Source of the DNA: Streptococcus oralis
GTDB taxonomy: Bacteria > Bacillota > Bacilli > Lactobacillales > Streptococcaceae
Length of the DNA stretch: 64,000 nt
Reading direction: 5' to 3'
Assembly: GCF_024399415.1 (NCBI RefSeq)
Contig: NZ_CP029257.1
Location: forward strand, 1,883,501 to 1,947,500
Positions 1 to 9,857 of this stretch are shown here, in pieces. The notes under the pieces were generated by a model. It ran no database searches, had not been told where the DNA came from, and saw nothing but the letters and a program-made list of their open reading frames with translations. Both the position numbers and the translations under genes were made by a program. The number at the start of each line of letters is the position of its first letter. Within the stretch, counting starts at the first letter, position 1.

Positions 1-361
1 TCCCTCTCACCGGAAACTCCCCTATCTCTTCCGCAGCAAATAAACAGTCCGTAAGAGGCAATTGCAACCAAGAAAATCGGTCATAATAGTCCTTGGGAAT
101 GTCCTGAATTTCTATGAAGCAAGGATAAAAGTAGTCGTCTCCCTTTCGCAGAATATCCGGTTTTAGGCGAGCACCTTCTTGTCCGTCACCCCCATCCATC
201 AGAGATGCATTGAAGGGGACCCAGACTTTAGCTCGTTTCAATTCCTTGAACAAGGCTTCAATCGACTCTGTCGTTTTCTCTCTCAAATACTCTTTCTTAT
301 AGTCAGAGAGACTCATTTTTTTCTCTTCTTTAGCCGTTTTTTTCTTAAAAAACTGAAACAT
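1..361 (-). CDS. SseB-like protein, N-terminal part (cut by window edge)
   Basis: The reading frame starts with ATG at 361 and runs off the left edge after about 120 codons, so the C-terminus is not visible. It begins with a lysine-rich stretch (MFQFFKKKTAKEEKK), followed by a segment with the pattern of SseB N-terminal domains: an amphipathic helix, then a strand carrying VWVPFNASL, and later FYPCFIEIQDIPKDY. The family is found next to translation or secretion genes in Firmicutes and has no established biochemical role there. It lies 21 bases downstream of mnmA on the same strand and is probably co-transcribed with it. The family call rests on memory of sequence patterns and is moderate. 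Confidence 0.6.
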   Translation of the reverse strand, partial: MFQFFKKKTAKEEKKMSLSDYKKEYLREKTTESIEALFKELKRAKVWVPFNASLMDGGDGQEGARLKPDILRKGDDYFYPCFIEIQDIPKDYYDRFSWLQLPLTDCLFAAEEIGEFPVRG

Positions 362-382
362 TCTCTTTCCTCTTAGAAAATC

Positions 383-1824
<1,442 letters not shown>

Positions 1825-1857
1825 GAAAGAGGCTGATAAATCATCTCAGCCTCTCTT
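1825..1857 (-). terminator. Terminator of abpA-argGH
   Basis: AGAGGCTGA (1828-1836) pairs with TCAGCCTCT (1846-1854) around a 9-base loop. On the minus strand it is followed by TTTCTTG. It lies 19 bases beyond the argH stop. The T tract is short, so termination may be partial. Confidence 0.6.
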
Positions 1858-1875
1858 TCATACTTTGCAAATGAA

Positions 1876-3267
1876 TCAATTTTCCCCTTTAAGTTCTTTC
1901 TTCGCTTGTTCTATCTGGTATTTCACTTGCTCAAAGCCGGTTCCTCCTAAGGAATTCCGTCTCTGAACAGCGGTTTCTAGGCGCAAGTAGATATAAATAT
2001 CCTCTTCAATCAAGGGATGGTAGACTTGCAACTCCTTCAAATCCCAATCTTGGATATTTTTACCATGCTTGATAGAGTCTAGAACCAATTTCCCTACTAT
2101 TTCATGCGCTTCTCTAAAGGGAAGACCTTTTTCTGCCAAATAATCTGCCAGTTCGGTCGCATTCGAAAAATCATTCTCTGTGGATTGCTGCATTTTGGCC
2201 TTATTAATCTGCATACTCGATAGCATACCTGCCAACACATCCAGAGAATTTAAAATCGTTTCTACTGTATCAAACATGCCTTCCTTGTCCTCTTGCAAAT
2301 CCTTATTATAGGCCAGAGGCAAAGATTTCATGACGGTCAATAGTCCAAGCAAGTGCCCGTAAACCCGTCCTGTCTTCCCTCGAATCAATTCGGCCATATC
2401 AGGATTTTTCTTCTGGGGCATGATAGATGAACCTGTTGAAAAGCTATCAGACAAGCTAATGTACTGATACTCAAAACTGCACCAATTGATGATTTCTTCA
2501 CAAAAACGGCTCATATGCATCATCAAAATGCTGGCATTTGACAGAAATTCTAAGATAAAATCACGGTCACTCACTGCGTCCAAGGAATTGGTATAGGGTT
2601 GTTGGAAGCCCAATAAATCACTCGATAATTGACGATTGATTGGAAATGTTGTCCCCGCCAAAGCAGCCGCACCCAGGGGAGACAGGTCCGTATGTTTCAA
2701 GTTAAATGCAAAGCGCTCGCTATCCCTTTGGAACATATTGTAATAAGCCATGAGATGGTGGGCAAAACTAATCGGTTGGGCGTGCTGCAAATGGGTATAG
2801 CCTGGCATGATGGTTTCCACATGTTTTTCAGCCAAATCCAGCAAAACACTGTTCAGATTCGCCAACTTATCCAAAACATGCCCAAGCTGCTCCTTTAGAT
2901 ATAAGTGCATATCCGTTGCGACTTGGTCATTCCGAGAACGAGCCGTATGTAGTTTCCCAGCCAGAGGACCGATTTTCTCTGTCAGCAACACTTCCATATT
3001 CATATGAATATCTTCATTTGCAATATCAAAATGAAGCTCTCCTGCCTCTAAATCTCGCAACAAAGCTTTCAGACCATCTTGGATCTGCTCTGCCTCTTCC
3101 AAGCTCAAAATGCCAGTCTGTCCTAGCATTTGAACATGAGCTAGGGAACCCATCAAATCAAATTTTGCCAGCTGATGATCAAAGGAAATACTCGCACCGA
3201 ACTGCTCTACCCAATCTTCCACAGTGCCTTCAAATCGACCACCCCATAATTTTGTATTTTTCGGCAT
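1876..3267 (-). CDS. argH: Argininosuccinate lyase
   Basis: ArgH splits argininosuccinate into arginine and fumarate, the last step of arginine synthesis. The protein is 463 residues, full length for the fumarase/aspartase superfamily. The N-terminal LWGGRFEG, the [12 protein letters not shown] motif and the superfamily signature [12 protein letters not shown] are all intact. It follows argG with a 27-base gap and ends at a hairpin, so it is the last gene of abpA-argG-argH. With argG also intact, citrulline can be turned into arginine, although no earlier arginine-synthesis gene is in the window. Confidence 0.97.
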   Translation of the reverse strand: MPKNTKLWGGRFEGTVEDWVEQFGASISFDHQLAKFDLMGSLAHVQMLGQTGILSLEEAEQIQDGLKALLRDLEAGELHFDIANEDIHMNMEVLLTEKIGPLAGKLHTARSRNDQVATDMHLYLKEQLGHVLDKLANLNSVLLDLAEKHVETIMPGYTHLQHAQPISFAHHLMAYYNMFQRDSERFAFNLKHTDLSPLGAAALAGTTFPINRQLSSDLLGFQQPYTNSLDAVSDRDFILEFLSNASILMMHMSRFCEEIINWCSFEYQYISLSDSFSTGSSIMPQKKNPDMAELIRGKTGRVYGHLLGLLTVMKSLPLAYNKDLQEDKEGMFDTVETILNSLDVLAGMLSSMQINKAKMQQSTENDFSNATELADYLAEKGLPFREAHEIVGKLVLDSIKHGKNIQDWDLKELQVYHPLIEEDIYIYLRLETAVQRRNSLGGTGFEQVKYQIEQAKKELKGEN

Positions 3268-3294
3268 ATCCTGTCGTCCCTTTCTATCGCGTCA

Positions 3295-4491
3295 CTACTC
3301 AACATTTTTCTGAACTTCTGAATAAACCTTAGTCGGAAGCCCCCAAAGCTTGATAAATCCAACAGCCGCATCTTGGTCAAAAGTATCCGCACTAGTATAA
3401 GTCGCCAAATTTTCATCGTAAAGAGAATTTGGAGATTTCCGAGCCACTACCTGAGCATTCCCCTTATAGAGTTTAACTTTTGCAGTTCCATTGACAACTT
3501 TCTGTGTCTCCTTGATATAGGCAATCAAAGCCTGAGTTGCTGGGCTAAACCACAATGCATTATAGATGAGATTGGACAATTCATTTTCGATAATAGGTTT
3601 GAAATGAGCCACTTCTCTCACAAGAGTCAAGTCCTCAATCTCCTTATGAGCGGCCAATAAAGTCACAGCGCCTGGGCACTCATAAATCTCTCTTGACTTA
3701 ATACCGACTAGGCGATTTTCCACATGGTCAATACGACCGACACCGTGTTTGCCCGCAATTTCATTTAGCTTTTGAATCAAAGCAGCCACTTTCATCTTCT
3801 CTCCATTGAGGGAGATAGGCACCCCGCAGCTAAACTCAATGTCAATAAATTCTGGACTGTCTGGAGCCTCTTCTGGAGAAGATGTGATTCCAAATGCTTC
3901 TTCTGGCGCTTGGTTCCAAGGGTTTTCCAGAACACCACATTCATTTGCACGTCCCCAAAGATTTTGATCGACAGAGTAAGGATTGTCAAGGTCAGCTGGA
4001 ACTGGGACGCCATTTTCTTTGGCATATTGGATTTCTTCTTCACGAGACCATTTCCACTCACGAACAGGCGCAACTACCTTTAGATTGGGATCCAAAGCTG
4101 CGATAGAGACTTCAAACCGAACTTGGTCGTTTCCCTTACCTGTACAACCATGGGCAATTGTGGTTGCCCCTGTCTGATGAGCTATTTCAACGAGTTTTTT
4201 TGAAATAAGAGGGCGACTCAGAGCAGATACCAAAGGATACTTCTGTTCATAGTAGGCATGAGCCTGAAGGGCCACTAAAACATAGTCATTAGCAAATTCT
4301 TCCTTAACATCAATGACATAAGACTCTACAGCCCCAACCTTGAGAGCTTTATCATGGATGAACTCCAAATCTTTTCCTTCACCCACATCCATACAAACAG
4401 CAATCACATCATAGTCTTTTTTTAACCATGTAATAGCAACTGATGTATCCAATCCACCTGAATAGGCTAAAATGACTTTTTCCTTACTCAT
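3295..4491 (-). CDS. argG: Argininosuccinate synthase
   Basis: ArgG joins citrulline and aspartate using ATP to give argininosuccinate. The 398-residue protein is full length. The ATP-binding P-loop-like motif AYSGGLDTS is at residues 9-17, and the segment [13 protein letters not shown] typical of the synthetase core is intact. It starts 15 bases after the abpA stop and precedes argH by 27 bases, so the three form one transcription unit. I recall degraded argG in some pneumococcal genomes; here I see no frameshift or internal stop. Confidence 0.97.
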   Translation of the reverse strand: MSKEKVILAYSGGLDTSVAITWLKKDYDVIAVCMDVGEGKDLEFIHDKALKVGAVESYVIDVKEEFANDYVLVALQAHAYYEQKYPLVSALSRPLISKKLVEIAHQTGATTIAHGCTGKGNDQVRFEVSIAALDPNLKVVAPVREWKWSREEEIQYAKENGVPVPADLDNPYSVDQNLWGRANECGVLENPWNQAPEEAFGITSSPEEAPDSPEFIDIEFSCGVPISLNGEKMKVAALIQKLNEIAGKHGVGRIDHVENRLVGIKSREIYECPGAVTLLAAHKEIEDLTLVREVAHFKPIIENELSNLIYNALWFSPATQALIAYIKETQKVVNGTAKVKLYKGNAQVVARKSPNSLYDENLATYTSADTFDQDAAVGFIKLWGLPTKVYSEVQKNVE

Positions 4492-4506
4492 TTCTCTTCC
4501 TTCTTT

Positions 4507-5313
4507 CTATTTTTCGATAGAGGCTTTAAAAGCATCGTCAATCAATTTGTCCAACTCCCCAGAATCCTTCAATTTCTGGATGGTTTTGTCAACCGCATCT
4601 TTTAATTCTTTACTGTCTTTCTTCATCGCAACAGCATAGGAATCTTCCTTGTCATTATCAAAATCAAACTCAGCGATGGCTAGGTCTGGATTATTCTCTA
4701 CAAATCCTTTCGCCACTGGTTCCTCAAAGATAACCGCATCCAGTTGCCCTGATTTCAAATCTGTTATCAAATTTCCATTTTTAGGAAGTGAAACGAGAGA
4801 AGAATCCTTCAAGGTTTCTTTAGCTAGAGTTTCCTGGATAGAACCTTTCTGCGCTCCAACCTTTTTCTGAGCCAAATCCTTGACTGATTGGTAATTCGTT
4901 AATTCAGATTTTCTTACGATAACCTTATTCTTCGAAGTGTAGTAGGGAATTGAAAAATCGTAAACTTGACTTCTCTCCTCAGTTTTAGAAACACCTGATA
5001 TGGCAAGATCGGCCTTACCTGAATCAAGACTAGCCAGTACATTGTCAAAACTCATTGGAGAGAGCTCCACTTCTACACCTAGTTCCTTTGCGATGGCTTT
5101 GGCTAGTTCAACATCTGAACCTACAATCTGATTTTTCCCATCAACTAATTTTTGATATTCAAATGGAGCAAACTCTGGATTTAGGGCCACCACCAATTTT
5201 CCTTTAGCCTTAATGGCTTCAACACCTTGGGATTGAGTGTTACTACAAGCAAATAATAAGGGAAACATAAGCAAACCAAACATCGTCATCAACACCTTCT
5301 TCACTTTATTCAT
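4507..5313 (-). CDS. abpA: Arginine-type amino acid ABC transporter, substrate-binding lipoprotein
   Basis: This is a family 3 solute-binding protein of 268 residues. A lipoprotein signal peptide ends in the lipobox LFAC with Cys23, so the mature protein is anchored on the outer face of the membrane. Family features follow in order: the PEFAPFEY segment, GSDVELAKAIAKELG, and the ISGVSKTEERSQVYDFSIPYY hinge region. In pneumococcus the protein in this position, AbpA, is an orphan arginine-binding protein controlled by ArgR1/AhrC and followed by argGH; the gene order here is the same. No permease or ATPase of this transporter is adjacent. Substrate is inferred from context. Confidence 0.85.
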   Translation of the reverse strand: MNKVKKVLMTMFGLLMFPLLFACSNTQSQGVEAIKAKGKLVVALNPEFAPFEYQKLVDGKNQIVGSDVELAKAIAKELGVEVELSPMSFDNVLASLDSGKADLAISGVSKTEERSQVYDFSIPYYTSKNKVIVRKSELTNYQSVKDLAQKKVGAQKGSIQETLAKETLKDSSLVSLPKNGNLITDLKSGQLDAVIFEEPVAKGFVENNPDLAIAEFDFDNDKEDSYAVAMKKDSKELKDAVDKTIQKLKDSGELDKLIDDAFKASIEK

Positions 5314-5341
5314 AGAAGAGCCTCCTTTTATTTTTATACTT

Positions 5342-5360
5342 TATTATTGTATAAATAATA
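5342..5360. promoter_or_regulatory. ARG-box-like operator upstream of abpA
   Basis: TATTATT and AATAATA flank a 5-base spacer, giving a 19-bp dyad 29 bases upstream of the abpA start. AT-rich 18-bp imperfect dyads of this sort are bound by ArgR/AhrC hexamers. The operon it precedes is arginine-related, which supports the assignment. I have not matched it to an experimentally mapped site. Confidence 0.45.
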
Positions 5361-5412
5361 CTCCTCTCATTTTCGTTTGTCAAGAAAAAACTGTATTTTA
5401 TTTCATTTAAAT

Positions 5413-5460
5413 CAAGAAAAAGCTTATTATATGATATATTTTTACACATAATAAGCTTAT
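5413..5460 (-). terminator. Probable terminator of the bacteriocin operon
   Basis: AAGCTTATTAT (5420-5430) pairs perfectly with ATAATAAGCTT (5448-5458). On the minus strand the stem is followed by TTTCTTG. It lies between the ABC ATPase stop and the abpA promoter region, so it separates the two operons. Confidence 0.5.
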
Positions 5461-5541
5461 TTATACTGTTTGATTTTTTAAAAATACAATTGTCCAATTA
5501 CAGGTAAGATGAAGAGATCAACGAACTCTCCACATTCTCTT

Positions 5542-6171
5542 TCACAATTCAATAACTCGATGGCACTGTTCGGCCACATAGGCATCGTGGGTAACGATAA
5601 TGACCGTTTTACCTTCCTTGTTCATATCTAAGAGAAAGTTCAAAACCAAATCTCGATTTTCAGGATCTAGAGAACCGGTTGGTTCATCTGCTAAAAGGAG
5701 CTGGCTGGGTTTTAAAATGGCTCTAGCAACTGCGATTCGTTGCTGCTCCCCTCCAGATAACTCTGAAACCTTCTGATGTAGGGTTGATGACAATCCCACT
5801 CTCTCTAAAATTTCTTCTATCTTTTTAACTTTGTCTTTCTTGGAAAATTTCACATACTTTAGAGCAAGCATGAGATTATACTCTACTGTTTCATTATCAA
5901 TCAGAGCAAAGTTTTGAAACAGATAGGAGATATGTTCGCGGATAATCGCTTGCGACTTAACAGAATTGACAGGTACATTTTGCTGACCGAAAATTTCATA
6001 ATGTCCACTGTAATCGCCATCTATCAAACCCAAGAGATTTAACAAGGTTGACTTGCCACTGCCACTTTTTCCAACAATGGCAACTAAATCTCCTTGGTTA
6101 ATTTTTAGAGATAAGTTCTCCAAAATAACTTTTTTCCCAATGGTTTTCGTAACATTTTCCAACTTTATCAT
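5542..6171 (-). CDS. ABC transporter ATP-binding protein of the lactococcin 972-type bacteriocin locus
   Basis: This is a 209-residue ATPase of the MacB/LolD-like branch. Walker A is GKSGSGKS near residue 34, the Q-loop region is YLFQNFALIDNETV, the signature is LSGGEQQRIAVARA, Walker B is LLADEPTGSLD, and the switch histidine is in VIIVTHD. Its start overlaps the stop of the 702-residue membrane protein by 4 bases, so they are translationally coupled and presumably form one complex. In lactococcin 972-type clusters such a pair follows the bacteriocin gene and is credited with immunity or export. The signature and both Walker motifs are intact. Confidence 0.9.
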   Translation of the reverse strand: MIKLENVTKTIGKKVILENLSLKINQGDLVAIVGKSGSGKSTLLNLLGLIDGDYSGHYEIFGQQNVPVNSVKSQAIIREHISYLFQNFALIDNETVEYNLMLALKYVKFSKKDKVKKIEEILERVGLSSTLHQKVSELSGGEQQRIAVARAILKPSQLLLADEPTGSLDPENRDLVLNFLLDMNKEGKTVIIVTHDAYVAEQCHRVIEL

Positions 6172-8276
6172 AAGTGATCCCCTTTCAATAACTGCACTAC
6201 ATTTCGTTTTTCCATCTTAGAGCCCAAGAAAAGTACAAACAGAATATCTAAGCCTGTAAATCCTGCGAAAAGCAAGAGGGAGAACAGTGCCTGTGTAAAG
6301 AATAGCAAAACCATAAAAGGAAGGCTATAAACAGCTAATAGAAGACCCAGCAAGGAGCGATACCGATCTATCAATTTCCAGCCCATAAACTTCTTGGTAA
6401 TAATATCTGTTCGCTTCAATAAGAAAGTTGTTACTAGTAAGAAGTAGGAAATCATCATACTAAGAAGACCAACCAAAGCAAAGAGTATGTTGAAATTCCG
6501 AACAGCATCTCGATAAGAATCTACTTTCTCTTGTTGAATGGCTTGAATAGATGAAAATTTTAAATAATTCCCATCTGACAATTTCTCAACTAACGCTGTC
6601 ACCTCTTTTTGATGTTGAGCTGTATTTTCGATTTTAATGGGATTATTTAAACCTGTTGTTGACAGGGAAGCTTTTTCATCCCACATCATATCAGAATCAT
6701 TGACCAAGCTAATAATTGGATTGTAGAGATTTTCCTTTCGCTTATCACTATATGGGAAAAATGACCAATCACCTTCATAGTAAGCAATCTCGATATCCAT
6801 CTCCTCTATCGTTCGTTTTTGTTGCTCTTCATACTTCATCGAAAGATAGGCAATTAATTTTCCCAAGAGCTGATTTTTATCTTCTTCACCTTTCGTACTT
6901 GCTGGCATCAAAATAACTTTTTTAGTGCCGGTATCGGGTAACTTGAATCCCTTGCTCTTTAGAAAATTGCGATTAGCATAGTAAACATCCACCGTATCTG
7001 TTAACTGATATTGCTGAGTCTGGTCTGATTTGACAAAATTTTTTACAGGAAGACTGCTACTTTGCACATAGCCCGCCTGCGTTTTTTCTACCAAATCCAG
7101 ATAAAATCGATAGAAATAATCCACTGCCTGCCCTGAGCCTGCCAACTGCTCTTGCCACAGGTTATCATTGAGTTGGAAAGTTTCCAAGGTCAGATAATTT
7201 CCTTGACTGATCCACTGTTTCTGGTAATCCAACTCTTTGTTTTCTTGCTCCAAACTTTTTCCTACCCCAACTAGCAAGACTGTCAGTAAAATAGTAGTTC
7301 CAATTTTCATCAAATAATTAAAGAGTAGACCAAATTTGAAAGATGAAAAACTTTTCAGCAGAGAGCTGATTGTCATTTTTTGAATTAAGAGGTAAGTCAA
7401 CCAACTGATAAAGAGATAAAGTTGAAAAAGCAAAAAATGCGACAACCATAACATAGGGAACAAATCTTTTGGCTTGTAATCAAGCAAGAAAAACACTCCT
7501 AGATTGATCACAAGCCCCCCAGCTAGGAGGAGGTAGAGATTGCCTTTCACAACATCAGCTAAAACAGCCCGATCTTGAAAACCCAGTAATTTTTGTACCC
7601 CAACTCTTTTCATATCCATCATCGGTTGATACACTGTCACTAACACAAGAAGTAAAATAGCCAAGACAAAAACAATGGCAGATAAAAGCAAATCTCGATT
7701 TATGACTTCCACTGCACTTTTATAGATCGGCTCTAGCAAGGTAGTCTGGTCTATCTTGAAAAAATCGCTCCATTTCTGTACAATCCTATCCTTGTCCATC
7801 TCTTGTGTAGAAGTTATCGTATAGCGACCATTTAAACTACGAGATGTATCCTTGATATAGGTTTGAAAAGTCATAAGCTGAATAGGCTTGGCTTTTAGAA
7901 AAGTCGGAATCGTACCAAGTTTATTGGAAATTTCTTTATTACTGTAAACTCCCTCACCATCTGTAGTAAAATCAAGAGAAGAAATCCCAAACTCTTGGTA
8001 GGGGAAGGTATCTTTATCAAAAACACCAGACTTGACCACCTCATCACCACTGTCTGTTTTGATAATGGAGACCTTGTATTCCTTTGATACATCCTCAAAA
8101 AATCGAAGAACAGATTCTGCAGGTTCATTGACATCTTTCAAGTATACATCCAAAGAACTCGCTGTCTTTCCCATTTCCTGAATCCGAACCACTTCTCGTG
8201 TGTAGTTTACATTAAAAACAAAAAAAGTAGTACAGAGAAGCAGGAGTAACATACAGAAATTACTGATTTTTTTCAT
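6168..8276 (-). CDS. Bacteriocin-associated integral membrane protein (putative immunity/export permease)
   Basis: The 702-residue protein has one N-terminal membrane segment (residues about 5-24), a large extracellular region, a cluster of membrane segments at roughly 195-345, a second large extracellular region, and three segments at about 590-690. This is the FtsX-like plan of the putative bacteriocin-immunity 7-TM proteins encoded after lactococcin 972-type peptides. It sits 54 bases after the bacteriocin gene and overlaps the ATPase gene. Whether it exports the bacteriocin, protects the producer, or both is not resolved by sequence. I recognise the family from architecture and context rather than a signature motif. 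Confidence 0.85.
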   Translation of the reverse strand: MKKISNFCMLLLLLCTTFFVFNVNYTREVVRIQEMGKTASSLDVYLKDVNEPAESVLRFFEDVSKEYKVSIIKTDSGDEVVKSGVFDKDTFPYQEFGISSLDFTTDGEGVYSNKEISNKLGTIPTFLKAKPIQLMTFQTYIKDTSRSLNGRYTITSTQEMDKDRIVQKWSDFFKIDQTTLLEPIYKSAVEVINRDLLLSAIVFVLAILLLVLVTVYQPMMDMKRVGVQKLLGFQDRAVLADVVKGNLYLLLAGGLVINLGVFFLLDYKPKDLFPMLWLSHFLLFQLYLFISWLTYLLIQKMTISSLLKSFSSFKFGLLFNYLMKIGTTILLTVLLVGVGKSLEQENKELDYQKQWISQGNYLTLETFQLNDNLWQEQLAGSGQAVDYFYRFYLDLVEKTQAGYVQSSSLPVKNFVKSDQTQQYQLTDTVDVYYANRNFLKSKGFKLPDTGTKKVILMPASTKGEEDKNQLLGKLIAYLSMKYEEQQKRTIEEMDIEIAYYEGDWSFFPYSDKRKENLYNPIISLVNDSDMMWDEKASLSTTGLNNPIKIENTAQHQKEVTALVEKLSDGNYLKFSSIQAIQQEKVDSYRDAVRNFNILFALVGLLSMMISYFLLVTTFLLKRTDIITKKFMGWKLIDRYRSLLGLLLAVYSLPFMVLLFFTQALFSLLLFAGFTGLDILFVLFLGSKMEKRNVVQLLKGDHL

Positions 8277-8330
8277 AAAGATACCTCCAATAAAGTTCTC
8301 CCTCTCCTAACAGGAGAGGGAAAATTTCAC

Positions 8331-8615
8331 TTAAAATCCATAGAAATATTCTAATCCTGTTGGCGGAATTTTAGTAAGGGAAGCTTGTGCCCAAACCCTA
8401 GGACCCTGACGATCCTTAGAGATTCTACCTCCATGTCGGACAGTTGCTGTATGAGAGCGAGTAGAATGTAAATAATCAGAATATCCAAAAGTTCCTGTCC
8501 AACCTACTCCATAGTTCCATTGACCACCATCTACCCATACTGCTAAAGCATTTGTCGTAGCAAGCAGACCACATGCCATTACGGTTGCGACACCAATTTT
8601 TACTAATTTTTTCAT
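8331..8615 (-). CDS. Lactococcin 972-like bacteriocin precursor
   Basis: The protein has 94 residues. A Sec-type signal peptide (residues 1-25, ending NALA) precedes a mature peptide of about 69 residues. The mature part carries the lactococcin 972 pattern: glycine- and tryptophan-rich start (GGQWNYGVGWTGTFGYSDY), then SHTATVRHGGR, then KDRQGPRVWAQASL and aromatic residues near the end. Lactococcin 972 blocks septum formation through lipid II, and similar pneumococcal peptides have been called streptococcins. The start at 8615 has a GAGGAA ribosome binding site; the frame is open upstream to 8675 but lacks a signal peptide there. Immunity/transport genes follow. Confidence 0.85.
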   Translation of the reverse strand: MKKLVKIGVATVMACGLLATTNALAVWVDGGQWNYGVGWTGTFGYSDYLHSTRSHTATVRHGGRISKDRQGPRVWAQASLTKIPPTGLEYFYGF

Positions 8616-8732
8616 GATATTTTCCTCACATCTTATATCTTGAACTGTTTCACAGAAACAGATGAATTGGTTCATTTGTAAACATTGAAGTCCATTGGAC
8701 TCACCTTCCTTTCGTTTTACTTAATCAAAATT
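8616..8732 (-). other. Structured leader between the short peptide gene and the bacteriocin gene
   Basis: This gap holds three hairpins on the bacteriocin strand: CTGTTTC with GAAACAG (8645-8661), ATGAA with TTCAT around 8662-8675, and AGTCCA with TGGACT (8689-8701). None has a T run typical of a terminator. They may set the relative output of the peptide and the bacteriocin. A 7-codon ORF beginning at the ATG near 8694 follows an AGGAAGG sequence but is too short to call. Confidence 0.4.
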
Positions 8733-8810
8733 TTATAAGAGCCATCCCCAAGGGAAGAAAATAACCATCCATAACATAAATAACAACAGACGATATACTT
8801 TTTTATACAT
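8733..8810 (-). CDS. Candidate short hydrophobic signalling peptide with a Trp-Gly-Trp motif
   Basis: This small gene encodes 25 residues: a basic N-terminus (MYKKVYR), a hydrophobic core, and the C-terminus FFPWGWLL. It has a good ribosome binding site (AAGGGGG, 6 bases before ATG) and lies about 24 bases after a predicted start of transcription. Rgg-family pheromone precursors in streptococci are of this size and charge pattern, and their C-terminal residues form the active peptide. One described class, RtgS, has a Trp-X-Trp motif. An Rgg-type regulator is divergent, 183 bases away. The role as pheromone is inferred; it could also be a leader peptide. Confidence 0.6.
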   Translation of the reverse strand: MYKKVYRLLLFMLWMVIFFPWGWLL

Positions 8811-8840
8811 TTGATACCCCCTTAGTACTTCATCATCTTG

Positions 8841-8869
8841 ATTATAAAATACAATATACCTTGTCGTAA
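8841..8869 (-). promoter_or_regulatory. Promoter of the peptide-bacteriocin operon
   Basis: On the minus strand a -10 TATAAT (8841-8846) is preceded at 17 bases by TTACGA (8864-8869), a weak -35. A weak -35 behind a strong -10 fits an activator-dependent promoter. The upstream copy of the 21-bp direct repeat (8873-8893) starts 4 bases beyond the -35. Confidence 0.6.
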
Positions 8870-8872
8870 AAT

Positions 8873-8893
8873 TTGTTAACCTTTTTCACAAAT
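8873..8893. repeat. 21-bp direct repeat, copy 1 (candidate Rgg operator)
   Basis: The sequence is TTGTTAAC, one variable base, then TTTTTCACAAAT. It matches copy 2 at 8961-8981 in 20 of 21 bases. Each copy also has a partial dyad (TTGT...ACAA). Position just upstream of the peptide promoter -35 is typical of an activator site. Confidence 0.65.
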
Positions 8894-8910
8894 TTATTTT
8901 AGATTTCTTT

Positions 8911-8938
8911 TTTACTTTTTATATTACTATGATACAAT
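8911..8938 (+). promoter_or_regulatory. Promoter of the Rgg-type regulator gene
   Basis: TTTACT (8911-8916) and TACAAT (8933-8938) are separated by 16 bases. Transcription would start near 8945, placing copy 2 of the 21-bp repeat inside the 5' leader, which would allow the regulator to repress its own gene. Confidence 0.5.
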
Positions 8939-8960
8939 ATTTTTAATCAGTTTCAATTTA

Positions 8961-8981
8961 TTGTTAACTTTTTTCACAAAT
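8961..8981. repeat. 21-bp direct repeat, copy 2 (candidate Rgg operator)
   Basis: This copy differs from 8873-8893 only at the ninth base. It ends immediately before the AAGGAGG ribosome binding site of the regulator gene. The two copies are 88 bases apart, start to start, and are in the same orientation, flanking both divergent promoters. Confidence 0.65.
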
Positions 8982-8993
8982 AAGGAGGGAATC

Positions 8994-9857
8994 ATGCGCT
9001 ACGATTTTGGAAATGTTTATAAAGAAATCCGTGAGTCAAAAGGATTGACTCAAGAAGAGGTCTGTGGGGGTGTTCTCTCAAGAACCAGCCTATCAAAAAT
9101 AGAAAGTGGCAAGACAACTCCAAAATATGAGAATATGGAATTTCTTCTCCAGCAAATTAATATGAGTTTTGAAGAGTTTGAATATATTTGCCATCTCTAC
9201 CACCCAAGTGAACGATCAACTATCATGCAGACTTTTCTAAAAATGGCTTCTATTAGTGGTACGAGCGACTTAAGTAAATTACTCAAAAAATGCCAACATT
9301 ATCTAAAAACACATCATGATTTTCCCATCCAGCAGTTGCAAGATATGCTCGAAATCGTTATCTACATCCGTGAAAATGGGATAGAAAAATTGTCAAGTAA
9401 GGTTGACAACATTGTAAACAGATTATGGGATAAGATTGAGAAACAAGATACTTGGTATGAGAGTGACCTCAAAGTCCTTAATACCATTCTCTTTGCTTTT
9501 CCTATGGAGTATATTCATCAGATTACCGAAAAAATTCTCGAACGACTAGAGGTTTATAAACACTATAGTCCTGTCTTTCAGCTTCGTATGATGTTGCTTC
9601 TGAATCTCTCAACTCTTTATCTTTACAATGGTGATAAGTTGCTTTGCAAACAGCTTTGCTACACTCTCTTAGAGGAGGCAAAAGCAAGCAAACAGTACGA
9701 TACACTTGCGTTTTCCTATATTCGTATCGGCATTTGTGCTAATGATGCTCAGTTGATACAGAATGGACTCTCCTTAGCTAAACTAGTAGAAGATGAACAC
9801 TTACTAACAGAGCTAGAGCGAGAAGTTAACATCTTTGTAAACAAAAAAGAGCCCTAA
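8994..9857 (+). CDS. Rgg/GadR/MutR-family transcriptional regulator
   Basis: The protein has 287 residues, the length of Rgg regulators. The N-terminal 60 residues form an XRE-type helix-turn-helix (GLTQEEVCGGVLSRTSLSKIESGKTTP, in parts). The remaining 220 residues are all-helical with a repeat-like pattern, matching the peptide-binding domain of the family. The start at 8994 has an AAGGAGG site 5 bases upstream; an open frame to 8961 has no such site. The gene is divergent from the peptide-bacteriocin operon. Rgg proteins bind short imported peptides and switch adjacent promoters, so the 25-residue peptide is its likely partner. Cognate pairing is inferred. Confidence 0.88.
   Translation: MRYDFGNVYKEIRESKGLTQEEVCGGVLSRTSLSKIESGKTTPKYENMEFLLQQINMSFEEFEYICHLYHPSERSTIMQTFLKMASISGTSDLSKLLKKCQHYLKTHHDFPIQQLQDMLEIVIYIRENGIEKLSSKVDNIVNRLWDKIEKQDTWYESDLKVLNTILFAFPMEYIHQITEKILERLEVYKHYSPVFQLRMMLLLNLSTLYLYNGDKLLCKQLCYTLLEEAKASKQYDTLAFSYIRIGICANDAQLIQNGLSLAKLVEDEHLLTELEREVNIFVNKKEP

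Noticed and set aside
5306..5497. 63-codon open frame on the minus strand overlapping the abpA start
   Set aside because: It lies over the abpA promoter and ARG-box-like site, has no ribosome binding site, and its composition (Ile, Lys, Asn, Tyr) is that of AT-rich non-coding DNA.
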